Source: Aphis gossypii
Lineage: Eukaryota > Arthropoda > Insecta > Hemiptera > Aphididae
NCBI RefSeq assembly: GCF_020184175.1
Contig: NC_065532.1
Coordinates: 23,870,001-23,934,000, forward strand
DNA length: 64,000 bases
Direction of reading: 5' to 3'
Made by a program: the position numbers and the translations under genes
In this document: positions 53,077 through 64,000 of the stretch, one piece after another
How the letters are laid out: each line of letters begins with the position of its first letter
Position numbering within the stretch: position 1 is the first letter of the stretch
The notes under the pieces: model-generated
What the model saw: the letters and a program-made list of their open reading frames with translations, nothing else
Database searches by the model: none
Told to the model about the DNA's origin: nothing

Positions 53077-56000
53077 GTAAGTAATTCTATTTGCAGGGGC
53101 CCGGGACAAATCGAATCAGACCTTTAAGTAATTTCGGGATTGAACCGGAATAACTCTTTCCGACCCGTTCGTGTGTGTGTATCTATATATTATATAGTTC
53201 GCGCTTTCTTCTTGTTTACAACACATACACACACACACAAGTCGGTGACGCAGTATGGGTGCGCAAGTGTTATATATATATATATATATAGATACGCACA
53301 ATCCAATTTCGTGCACTATATCCTTCCCTCTTGCCTCTGTCGCCGCCACCACAGGATTCGAACACTAAATCGGTGTTGTACACATACATAATATATTATA
53401 TACTGCAATAGTTCCCCGCGGTCTCGGTATATAATATAATATAGTGGTTGATGGAGCGGGTGTTAACGAGCGCGACTGGCCGCCGACGCCGCACAGCGAG
53501 GTCGACGAGCGCGCGACGTGTCTCGAATCACAACGATGTTATATAGAGATAAGTATTGTATACATGATGTGTACAGATGAATGTGTATATACATACATAT
53601 TATATACAAAGGCACGTGTACAGGGGGGTTTGGGGCTTCAAATATTTTTAAAAAATATCGTTTTTTTGTATATACAGTCATGACAAATTTATTTGAAAGT
53701 TTTTTTATATCTTAACCAATCTCCTCTCATCCCGGAAATATTATTTTCTATACACTATATAATTATACTCATCCACATTTTTCACTTTAATAATGAATTT
53801 ATTCAAATTTTGATTTTTGGAATTTTTAAAGGTACTTGAATATTATATTTTTACATTCTTGAATTTGTTTGTACTACTTAAAAATGCGGACGCGCGCGTT
53901 CGATTCGCCCATAGTGTGTAATTTACTTTAAGGATATAGTGTTTTGCAGAATTACAAACATCTATTTTTAAAATGAGAATCCCCTTTTTTTCTATAAATT
54001 ATTTAGTGAATATTTGTTTTGAAAATTTTGATGTATCTAATTCAAAGTTCTAACGAGTATTTACTCAGTTATTAATATGTTTATATTTATTTGCGTTGTG
54101 TACTAATAAGTATAGTTTATATATTCAATAATTTAGTAGTGATGCGCGAATGACGTTTAATGCATTGATATAAAATCGCTTCGTAAAATACCTCGCTAAG
54201 CATATATATTATGCGAGTACGTAATAATTAATAATCATTTGGCTAGTTAAGTTTGTAAATTAATGTAAAATTTTTATACATTTTAATTTTGTCCGAATAG
54301 TTTTATTTTTGGTTCGTCATGAGAGTACTAATTTTTAAACCGATGAAACATCAAAAGCAAAACCATTCTGACGACTGTACGCATCACGTATATGTATTTT
54401 ATGTTACACGATTTATTAATAAGTCTTATAGATAAATAATTGCTATTAAATGTTTGTAGTCGCGTCACCTCAAAATATAACTGTGTGTGAGTTTAACACT
54501 AGAAGTAAAACTTATAATATTATTGTATTTGGAAAGAAATATATATATGCTCGCATTAACATGACTATCGTTCGGCGTTCCACTGTGTATATAGAATTTA
54601 TCATATATACATATGTGTAATATTCGTACTATATATATTATGTATATATTATACACACACAAACGTTGAACGTGACTATTATCCCTTCGGGGGGACTTTA
54701 ACACGTTATTATGTAATTGGTTTTGCGTTGAGTACTATAAGAGGGGAGGTGTTTGGGTTTTAACCAGGAAAACCGCTTAAGTTAAATTAAAAGTTCTCAC
54801 TCTTCCTCCTCCTCCTCCTCATCATCATCCTTCGAACGCATTATACAGAAGTGATTAAATTTGAATAATCTCCGCGCGACAATAAATTCAAAGTTAATGA
54901 TATTGCAATCGAGTATTGCGCAATGCGCGTAAACACTGTACTCCAGGACAGATATTATATATCAAACAAACGAAAACTAAACAGTAAAAAATTGCATGCC
55001 GTTTTACGCACAGTCTGTGGGTTGTGTCATCGTTATATTATATAAGATAAATTAACTTTTACATTTATATACTTAGATGTTATGATCAATTTACTGTTTT
55101 ATAAAATTTTAATTTATTAAAGCTCTTAGACGCATAATGTTACTTTTTTATATAAAAAATTAAAATTACTTTCATATTGTCAATAATATTATGTTATATA
55201 ACATAGTATACATTATTATATATTATTTATTTTTTATACAACAATAAGTTAAGTTTTTCACAATTTTGTCACTGTGTATAAAAAATGTTTTGTTAAAAAA
55301 AAATCTTAAATTTTACTGTTAAAATATTGATTATATGTTCTTTAAAATTAATGGACATTTTCACCATTAATCTTTAAAGCATTTAGTCTCAATGTTACTT
55401 TTGTACTCGAGTTTGTAGTGACAGATAAATCTTTTGGCATCAAAAGCTAAAAGTGTAGTACGAACTATGAATAAAATAATGTATATGTATAAATTAAACA
55501 TAGCTTCTACATCAAGACCTTTCAAAATTTAAAACTATATAAATAAACAGACGCGTTTAGTATAAATTGCAAGTATTTTATATTTACAGTAAACACGGAT
55601 TATCGGATATAACAGTTTCTTTTCATTTTTATCGCAGTAAATATTATTTTTAAAAACATTAAATATTTGAATGAAATACAATTATTAAAAAGTTTAAAAA
55701 ATATCAAATAATACGAGTATATTGGTACACAAATAGATTAAATAAAATAAAAATGTATACTTATGTTATGTACACTATAGAAAATTAAATAATGTATACC
55801 TATAATTAATTATGATTTACATATTTTTACAGTTTTCAATTGATAATAATTTCTCCATCTATTTATTTTATTTGAATTTCATACAATGGAATAGTTTTGG
55901 TTTTATTAATTTGCAAAAGTACATATAGACTTTTTATTTTTTTATGTTATATTATTGTTGGTGATTGATATAATCAATTGCTTTAAATTGATTATAATAT

Positions 56001-57416
56001 ATTATATCACAGTGTGCTTATTGAGCCCTCTTTTATGTTGTATAATAAAATTTTATCACCGATATTACAATGGCGATATTATTTAAATTCAAATTGAAGT
56101 TATGAAGGGGCACGGGACTGTCTATATAGTGCACAATGTGTGACAAACTGTTTAAGCTAAAGGGTTTATATAATTTATACATCTAATGTAGATGCAGACG
56201 CTCGATTTTAAAATGTTTCGGTGTTCATATTCCTATTCAATGTTTAATGTGCATTTATACATACTTTACTGTGAAGTTTATAATTTACTAAACGTTTTTA
56301 AGATTACTCATATATTTGTACACTGTACATCTATCTACTACATATTATATCAATTCTACTTATACAGTTATAAATTTATTAAAACATGTACACATCACAT
56401 ATTACATAGTAAAACTTTTAATATAATATAAATACTATTATGTCAATCATTGATGTAATTTACATTTTATTAAAATAATTGCATTATGTATCAATAATTA
56501 AATATATTGTAATTTGTAAAACTTCTACAACTATTATGTATCCTTATTATGTCTAATATTTTTTTTAAAAAATGTAATTTTTCTATACTTATAGTGAATT
56601 AATAGTAGGTACCTATATAATATATTAATATGTATTTATGATAAATTATAAAGATAACAATTATAATTTTTTTTTTTTTTTTTGTTTGAATAAAATATGC
56701 CGTTCCACATCTTTGCATAGATTTACTAAAATTAGAAACACGATTTGTTATAGGAACACAGTGACTGCTATCCTAAGAAAATCGATCGCAAGTATTTGGT
56801 ATGGTTTTCGATCTAAAGCTCTTGTATCTGCCATCGAAATTCGGAATTCAACTCTTAGACAGTGTTATGTTGGTGTATATTACATTTAGCCTGCAGTGAC
56901 TAAAGCGTTCAAAAATATTATCACTCCATGCGACTCTCGAGTGTTGACATATTGAGCCTTTGAGCGTTGAGTACATTTAAGATGGGCCGGTTAGCCATAT
57001 TGGTCCCCGGCTTATTCCCCATATGCATACAGCAATAATTCCAATAAAATGGTTCTGTACACGTTCAATGCGTGCGTTTAATATTTTATACATTATTTTG
57101 TTTAGACTTTGAATGCGATACGATTGTCTAATCTCAACACTCAACAATAATTATTATTATTGTTACCCGTGAAACGAATAACCGGATCACTAGTTTAAGC
57201 CAACCGTTCAAAATACCTATAAATTATAGCAATCGATTTGAAACGATTGATTCCAGCTGATGATGTAACGGTGCACATATTATAAGCTTCGAATGCTGCC
57301 GAGACACAGGTAGTCGGATTTAAAAATACTGCAGGACTGTGCCTGTATAAAAGAATAACGGCGTTAAAATCGTCCGGCGGCGCAAGGTGCCGTAGCGTGG
57401 TTGTTTTCCATTCCAG
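53077..57416. other. Possible intron or intergenic stretch with simple repeats
   Basis: Contains CpG-rich sequence at 53445-53530, (TA)n and (CA)n runs, a CTC/ATC triplet run at 54800-54825, repeat copy A, and an unexplained GC-richer block at 56690-56960. If the exons at 53008 and 57417 are joined, this would be their intron. Confidence 0.4.
53795..54075 (+). repeat. Interspersed repeat, copy A
   Basis: This segment and the one at 58575-58840 share, in the same order and orientation, a series of words: AAATTTTGATTTTTGGAATT, GTTTGTACTACTTA, TACAAACATCTATTTTTAAA and AAATTATTTAGTGAATA. Mismatches and small gaps in between suggest old copies of one family. Noncoding. Confidence 0.55.
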
Positions 57417-57445
57417 CCGCCGTGCCACTGGACGACAGCGGTGGG
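57417..57445 (+). CDS. Candidate 29-base microexon of the same unrecognised gene
   Basis: A 29-base block lies between a textbook acceptor (TTGTTTTCCATTCCAG) and a perfect donor (GTAAGT). Joined to the exon at 53008-53076 (A plus CC gives Thr), it continues the frame as T then AVPLDDSGG and leaves in phase 0. Splice signals this strong at both ends are unusual by chance. The protein family is not recognised, and no convincing next exon was found between 57446 and 60400. Confidence 0.32.
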
Positions 57446-58099
57446 GTAAGTTTGTTTATATAGTATATACCTATATATGTATTAACTGTGTACAGGGTTT
57501 ATCGGGTCGGCTTGACTTGATTGTATATATAAAGTATATATTATATATATATACAAATAATAAAGGGGGTGTAGGGTATATGTACCTATATATATATATA
57601 AATGTGCGTATATTCAATATATAAACGGGAAACCGTCGCTATGGGAGGAGAGTAGAGGTATATATTCGACTAAACCACCCCTTCACCGTCACGAATTGCG
57701 TCGAATATAATATATATATATATACGTTTGACGAAATCGCCCTGTATACGCCGGTCAAACGAACGTATATATATAGTGAAGCTTTTATTGGCGACGGGGT
57801 GCAGGCTTTGCAGGGTGTACGGCGGGAAGAAGCAGGAAGGCGAGGGAGTGTTTGATCGCGCCGCCGCTACCGTGCGGGGCCCGGTCGATCGTCGGAAAAC
57901 GGAAGTTAAAGGGGATTCCGGATAATGCGGGCTGCCGGGTCCCCGGGAAAATCCGGGAGAGCGTTCGTCGTATGTACATAATAAACATATATATATATAT
58001 GTATACACATAAATATGTATATATATAAATACACGCACGAGCACCCGTGGCCGATGGTGGGGCGCCAATCGCCGCGGAGTACCGGTGGCTTGTATTTAT

Positions 58100-58136
58100 G
58101 TATGTGTGTGTGTGTGTGTGTGTCTGTGTGTGTGCG
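58100..58136. repeat. (TG)n microsatellite
   Basis: A TG run with two interruptions (TGTCTG, GCG), inside a CpG-richer region that also holds several TATA runs. Confidence 0.9.
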
Positions 58137-58574
58137 TTTTGTATATATGTGTAGTAATACGCTTGTTCGTCGTTTCGCCGCGGCTTTGGCGGCGACGGGC
58201 CGGGCGATTCGTAATGTTTAATTATCGATTTTACACCAGCCCGCCGCCGTCGTTTCACTTCGTCTCCTTATGCAATATAATAATATACCACCGATATGCG
58301 CGAAAATGACAAAAAGAATAAACGCATCCGATGTATAACGCATGAGTACAACAGCGTATGACGTATAACATATATTATCATCACGGATTTAATATAGTAG
58401 TTTCATTAAATCTGCAGTGATACTGTGATAGTATAATATTATAGGGATAATAAAACCTGTATACGCGTCCTTTAACAGTACGCCCGACGCCGAGTTCGGC
58501 GTTAAAATATATTAGGTACCTATGTGTATAAGACATTACAGCGTGCACGATCTATCCCCATTTTTCGTTGTTTA

Positions 58575-58840
58575 ATACAACGAATATTATATTTAAATTC
58601 TGATTTCTAAAATTTTCAAATATATCTATAATAAAGACTATCATGTTTTCTAACTCCCGAAATGTTTTGTACTGCTTATGCTGTATACTGCAGTGTCCTG
58701 TAGGGATACAAACTTCTATTTTTAAAATGACTTAATATCTTTTCTATCGTAAATTATTTAGTGGATAATTTTTCTGAAAACATTGATGTACCTGCAAAAT
58801 TATAATTCGAACGAGAATTTTATGATTTATTTAACTTTGT
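58575..58840 (+). repeat. Interspersed repeat, copy B
   Basis: Second copy of the repeat at 53795-54075, with TACAAACTTCTATTTTTAAA and AAATTATTTAGTGGATAATT as its best preserved blocks. The two copies bracket the 57-kb CpG-rich island but show no sign of being ends of a single element. Confidence 0.55.
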
Positions 58841-60429
58841 GCTCCTTCTTAAAATAATATAGGTCCATACGATAATGGGTTTGAAAGATGTAGGTCTATG
58901 GTTGAAAATTTTAATTATTAGTGTTATTATATTGATCTATAAACTTATAAATATTTTGAACTTGTAAAAATAGTCTGCGCTTAATAAAATCTACAATATC
59001 CAATATTGTGCATACCTATTTGATATTTTTGTAAATTCATTTTATAAACTACCATTAAAATCCATTCGATTCGATTCGATTATTTATTATTGTTATGAAA
59101 TTATTTAGAATATAATAATATATTATATAAAAAAAAAGGTTTGTGTCTAAAAGTTTAGGCTTGTGAGTTGTTATTTTTTATTTATTATACACAACAATAA
59201 TACCTACCGTTGTGCTCATAGTTTATAACGTTCATAATATTATAGTCATTTGGTATAAAAATTTAAAAATAAAATGGCTATTTACTAATATTGCTTATAA
59301 TTAAAAATTCATAAATTTATAATTATCAATCTCATAAACACAAATTGTACAAAAATTAATTTAATGTAATATTATATTGTCATATTTTTTATTTGATCAT
59401 AAAACAATGGAAAATTAAATTAAAATTGTCTAAATAACTAACGATAATTTATCTTGGGTATACAAATTACAGCGTATAATTTAGCAATCGTCTATTTCAT
59501 AAAATTGATATGTTTAATGACCAATAATATGCCCATATTATGTGTTTTTATTCATATTCACAATCTGTACAAATTCACTATATGCAGGGGCGTACCTATA
59601 TGAAAGTATTGATTTCATTAGATGGATGCGACGTATACGCCACTTAATAATCTATCGTTTTAAACAATTATTGTCTGTAGGTACCCAAAAACCTAAACAC
59701 TACGACTGTTCCCCTTGACTTATTAGATATAATACCTAAGTACGTGTATTGTTCATATTTGCATCGAACTGTGGGGCGCTAAATTGTTTTGACAGTCAGT
59801 TATTTACGGTCTGTATGGTTCCATTGTTGTTTCTTCTTCATACAAAACCTACCTATCCATGTTATTATATTATTTAGGATTAAGCTAAAAAATAAAATAA
59901 AAGGGCTCCGGTAGAACAATAATAATTACTGCAAAACAACAAGTCTGTTTTTGACATTTACCCGTCAAGTTATTACATTATGGTTTATGCACGTACAACT
60001 GCTGTTTATACGAAAAAAAAATATTACATTTGAAAATGAAAACGTTAAGTTTTTTAATAGATACCTATACTTACTTAATGTCATTCCTACGGTGATGCTC
60101 ATATAGATATTTACTCTATATTTCTAAATTCGAATACATTTCACTCGTATAAAATATAATATTACGATTAAACTTTGGTTACCTATGTAATTGCGATGAT
60201 TAGAGGTCGGACTTTGGGCAGTTGAAGTCTTTTTTCTATTGGTAAAATGATTCAAATTTTGATTTATGTATATCAGCTATAAATTAACAACTCGATTAGT
60301 ACTGCACTTTTTATCTAAATTTTTAGATGCCCATAATTTTAAATTTTATAATTAGTGATTTATATTATTGACATAATATTTTGAAACTATCAGAATAGAA
60401 TATAAAACATAACACATAAATATCAAAGG

Positions 60430-60435
60430 TTTATT
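60430..60435 (-). terminator. Candidate poly(A) signal of the SLC19-like gene
   Basis: AATAAA on the minus strand, about 245 bases beyond the TAG stop at 60681-60683. It is the clearest hexamer in the expected 3' UTR range. Confidence 0.4.
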
Positions 60436-60680
60436 ATAAAAGTACAATATCAAAACTAATAAATGTAGGTAAAGCGAATATACTTTTAATTAGTTCTCAA
60501 TTTCAGTATTTCATATAGGTAGTATTATAAAATTATATTTCTCAAAAAAATGTTTGAGGTTGGTAACTAATTAATGACTGAGATCAAAATAAATGGATCA
60601 ATAACTTAAATATAAACAGAATCTTAAATTTTAACTAAGGTAATGTGTAGTGCAAATGGTTTGTGATGAGTCGTTGATAA

Positions 60681-63600
60681 CTATTCAGTTATATCGTAGA
60701 CCGGACAACTATTATTTAGTTTTCTATTGAATGATATTCCGGATGGTATCAAATAAATTGTTCCAAGAAAAATGTATAAACCACCGTAGAATAAAACCTG
60801 AAAATAAATTATTTATTATTTTTAAATTCTATGATAATATCGTAAATTTTACGTTAAAGTTTAACGTTTAAGTTTTATAGTTTTACCAATTTAATTTTTA
60901 CAACAAATATATAGAATATAAATATTCTTCATACTAATCAATTTTAAATAGGAAAAAATTGTATTTAATTATTTCTTACTCACCTGTTCAGGTATATCAA
61001 TTTTAAAAAAATTGCCACGGATAAAGATTTCTTTATAACACAGTAACAGTATCAGTGAGATGAACGAATTGAAACCCAATACAAGTGTATAACAATTATT
61101 TTTCAGCTGTTTTGCTATTTCAGACCTGTTAAAATAAAAATTGCAGAAATAAGGGAAATAATAATAATTTATAATTTACTGGTTAAAATCGTGTTCGACA
61201 TTTAAGTATTTAATTATATATTATTATGACACTGTTTGAGATAACACTATTATATATCTATATGATAGTTGATAGTATTGTTATATTTTTTCTTCTTCAA
61301 AAATTGGAGTTTTCATAAAATAAATTGCATTTTACTTACAACGCTGTTACAAACATTGCTTGGATGAGTGCTCCAAATAATATGTACGAAAGTTGGATTG
61401 ATAACATATTTTGATGAAAATAACAAGATATCAAACATATGCCGAGAATCGAGGACCCAGATCCTATAAACGCATTACCATTTAATGTCCAATTCACACG
61501 TCTTACACCGATTTTGTACGAGCTGATGGCCCCTGTGCACAGATTTTTAATATTAAATTTCAAAAACATATTTATATTGTTCGTGAAATTATAAGAAAAT
61601 TGGCTTCAAGGATCACATTTACATGTATATATATATTATTATGATTATTAATATTATACGTTATTATATAGTTTATAAATCATAATAATACCTATCTAAC
61701 AAACTGTGAACTGTGTTCGACTTGCTGCTGTAGTTATGTAACTTCCAACACTCCACTTATGTAAATTTTTTAAAAATCATTCAACATTTATCATACTGTT
61801 TTAAATTCTAAGTGAATAATTGCGTGGATTTACATAATGATGATTGTCTTTTTTCTTTTATATATATATGATTTAGAAATAAAAAAAAATACTTCCAGCG
61901 TCAACTTTAAGGTTTCTGATTCCAAATTGGATCTAGTATTTTAGTTGGTACTTTTAATAATGAGGAAAAAATTCATAGTACTTTAAATAAATAGAATAAT
62001 TAAGAAAAATATTGGAAAAATGTGATTATTTATGCAACAACTAGACGACGCATAAGATAAGTATCATCTATTATAAATATCGTTTATATTCGTATAATAT
62101 AAGAATTATATTAAAATATTTAAAAATTATTTTTACTCACTAATATTTATTTTTTAGTTCATTATAGTTTTCCATATTACTATATGGATAGATGTTTATG
62201 CATAGATAAATTATATGTAAATGGTTCGTTACAGTAATAATAATATAATAATACTAGGTACAAGAATTGACCTTGAGTTTTTAAATGTTAGATATTTTTT
62301 AGTTTTAAAATTAGTAGTTTTAGTAATCAAAATAATAATATCATATTTACGAACCAATAAATATGGTCAAGGACTCGACTATACAATCAGCTTGCTCATT
62401 TTCACCCAATTTGTGTGTTAAACTTGAAATTTTTATCTGTAATTAAACAAATAATAATTACATATTAATATAAAATAATAAAATAAAAATAAATTACACA
62501 TAAAATTGCAATGATATACTATATACTTAATATACTTTTATGAAGTGTGAGTTTTAACTTACCGTCATATAGCCGACTAATGCCAAACAGTACCAAATGG
62601 ACCATTTTAAAACGATTAAGTTTTTATAAGATTCGTTAAAGTCTTCCCATAATTGTTTCGACATAGGTTCGGCTGCAAACGATTTAGATTGAAGAGGTAT
62701 TTTCTAAAATATATTTGTTCAAGTATAAATTAAAATAAAGTAAAAAAAACGTCTTTGCTTAAAATTATTTGATTTTATAATTTAAAACGACCAGTCGGTA
62801 AGAATATACAATGCCTATAATTGCCTATTGTCTGATGAGATGAGCGTAGAATCTATATACGCCGTAGATCTATAGTTTATATAAAAGAGATACTTATATT
62901 GTAACATTCATACAATTCCTAACCCATTTTTTTTTTAAAATAGTTTTAGTATACATTGCAAAAACCGCAATTTTTCATACTATTCTGCATTAAATAACTG
63001 TGTTCAATATTCCAATAGCTGAAATAAAATAATTTTAAATTTTTCATGCTCAATTAATGGAATTAAATTCGTACAAATATTCTTGTGCAAAAGAATAGGC
63101 GGTCGCTATCATGATAGATAGCATTTGCAGTTGGAATTATTTAAAACAATAGTATGTATTATAAAACAAAATAATTTAATAGTTTAGGTACCTTTAAATT
63201 AAGTTGTTCGTTATTATTGTCTGAAATAAATTCTGTTACAGTATCATCGTTATTTTTACTATTCCGTTTTACTGATGGCAAAAGTGATGCACAGGCAAAT
63301 GCAAAAACCACACCTAAAATAATAAAGCAAATTTGTAGGATATCGAGCAATTTGTGGATATTTAAATTTATTTATTATAATAGGTACTTATAGGTGTTAA
63401 AATAAAAAATAAATATTACGCGTTTGTAGTAAAAGAGAATGAAAAATCTATAACGTTAAAATTATCTACGTCATGAAAATTAAATTAATTAAATTTAAAT
63501 TGAATAAAATGGATGATTAAAATGTTTATCTAACAAAAAAGATGGGTAAATATCTTGAATATCTTTAAATACAATCACATTTTGCAAAACATCATATTTT

Positions 63601-64000
63601 TAAAAAATGTCTTAGAAAAAATAATTTGGCAACACATAGTGTGGTATCCCTGTGTATAGAGTAAAAAATAGTTTGAAACTATTAAGTGTAAAGATAAATG
63701 AAAAGCGAAGGTAAATTTAATCAATTTATATTTTTTTATTTATATAATATAGTTAATAGTTATCGGGAAATAAATCATATTCACGGAATATAATGTTTGT
63801 AATTAAAAAAAAATTAACTTAAAAAAAAATATTTTAGAATTTTAGATTATAGGTATAACTGATATAAGTATTAATGTATTGCTGGAATTATAATTTTAAT
63901 AATTAATATTATGCTATTTTGTCCTTAAATAATGTAATACATAATATAAAACTTAAAACTATTTAGAAGTATACATAGGTGCACATATACTCACTTCCCA
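60681..64000 (-). CDS. SLC19-family (folate/thiamine transporter type) membrane protein, 3' part, 5' end beyond the window
   Basis: Multi-pass plasma-membrane transporter of the major facilitator fold. SLC19 members move thiamine or reduced folate, and the substrate here is not known. Minus-strand exons in order are 63995-64000 (edge, uncertain), 63192-63313, 62563-62703, 62355-62436, 61340-61532, 60984-61125 and 60681-60797 (TAG stop). Phases agree at every join and give about 265 residues, the C-terminal half to two thirds of a roughly 450-500 residue family. Segments run in family order: VVFAFACASLLP (end of TM6), a hydrophilic Asn/Asp-rich loop, SKQLWEDFNESYKNL then KWSIWYCLALVGYMT (TM7), VESLTIFIGAISS (TM8), VNWTLNGN, two more helices, SEIAKQLKNNCYTLVFGFNS (family pattern of RYALVFGVNT type), and the last helix LYIFLGTIYLIPSG. 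The TM7 and LVFGFNS blocks make the family call secure. One donor (GTTCGT at 62349-62354) is weak. Confidence 0.87.

Larger units (their letters stand above)
57446..60429. other. CpG-rich island (57.6-58.5 kb) then AT-rich intergenic sequence
   Basis: The island has long overlapping open frames on both strands, caused by its base composition and by TATATA/TGTG runs. One plus-strand frame (57812-57925) has natural codon usage but no acceptor in the right phase. Repeat copy B and an orphan CAGGGGCGTACCTA end (59584) follow. Confidence 0.4.

Noticed and set aside
53880..53915. tRNA-like GCGTTCGATTCGC
   Set aside because: The supposed stem does not pair, and the site lies within an interspersed repeat.
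57812..57925. Possible terminal exon with frame VYGGKKQEGEG to a TAA
   Set aside because: Needs a phase-2 entry that the 57417 exon does not give in its preferred frame; other frames through the block are also open because of high GC.
57670..58309. Long overlapping frames (up to 157 codons) at 57.7-58.3 kb
   Set aside because: They run through TATATA, TGTG and GC-rich simple sequence on both strands and encode Tyr/Ile or His/Thr runs; no family resemblance.
58481..58516. Possible next exon after 57445 (TPDAEFGVKIY frame after TTTAACAG)
   Set aside because: Its phase does not agree with the phase-0 exit at 57445, and it ends directly at a stop.
1..64000. CRISPR arrays, bacterial operons, rRNA genes, viral insertions
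   Set aside because: No regularly spaced repeats, no rRNA-like conserved blocks, no long compact open frames and no viral motifs were seen.

Overview
The window is nuclear DNA from an insect and most probably an aphid. The inference rests on a very AT-rich background, genes split by short GT-AG introns, abundant short hAT-type elements, and a casein kinase 2 alpha gene of insect type. No bacterial, organellar or viral gene was seen. The species cannot be told from the sequence alone.

Three genes are supported by joined exons. (1) On the minus strand at 17.1-23.0 kb, a two-exon gene for a 62-residue secreted peptide precursor was rebuilt from an 18-nt first coding exon and a 171-nt last exon, 5.7 kb apart. 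It has a signal peptide, an Arg-Lys-Arg processing site, a Leu/Lys-rich tail and a C-terminal Gly just before the stop, as in amidated peptides. (2) On the plus strand at 37.9-43.6 kb lies a complete CK2 catalytic subunit alpha gene with eight coding exons and all kinase motifs, behind a CpG-rich promoter region with possible noncoding first exons. (3) On the minus strand, from 60.7 kb to the right edge, lies the 3' part of an SLC19-family (folate/thiamine transporter type) membrane protein, six joined exons and perhaps the edge of a seventh.

Weaker gene signals are a signal-peptide first exon on the minus strand at 7.6 kb, and two exon-like blocks on the plus strand at 53.0 and 57.4 kb that share a compatible reading frame and may belong to an unrecognised gene.

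The rest is mostly AT-rich noncoding DNA shaped by mobile elements. A decayed hAT transposon (21.1-22.4 kb) sits inside the intron of the peptide gene. Short non-autonomous elements with 8-bp target duplications lie at 14.4, 41.6 (inside a CK2 intron) and 46.9 kb, one with an 11-bp direct repeat at 49.9 kb, and two members of another inverted-repeat family at 12.4 and 27.6 kb. A decayed copy of a repetitive aphid-type protein of unknown function is at 26 kb. CpG-richer islands at 49.5-51 kb, 53.0-53.6 kb and 57.2-58.5 kb are not explained by a known gene.

The genes show no shared pathway. CK2 is housekeeping, the SLC19 protein is a transporter, and the small peptide is probably secreted.
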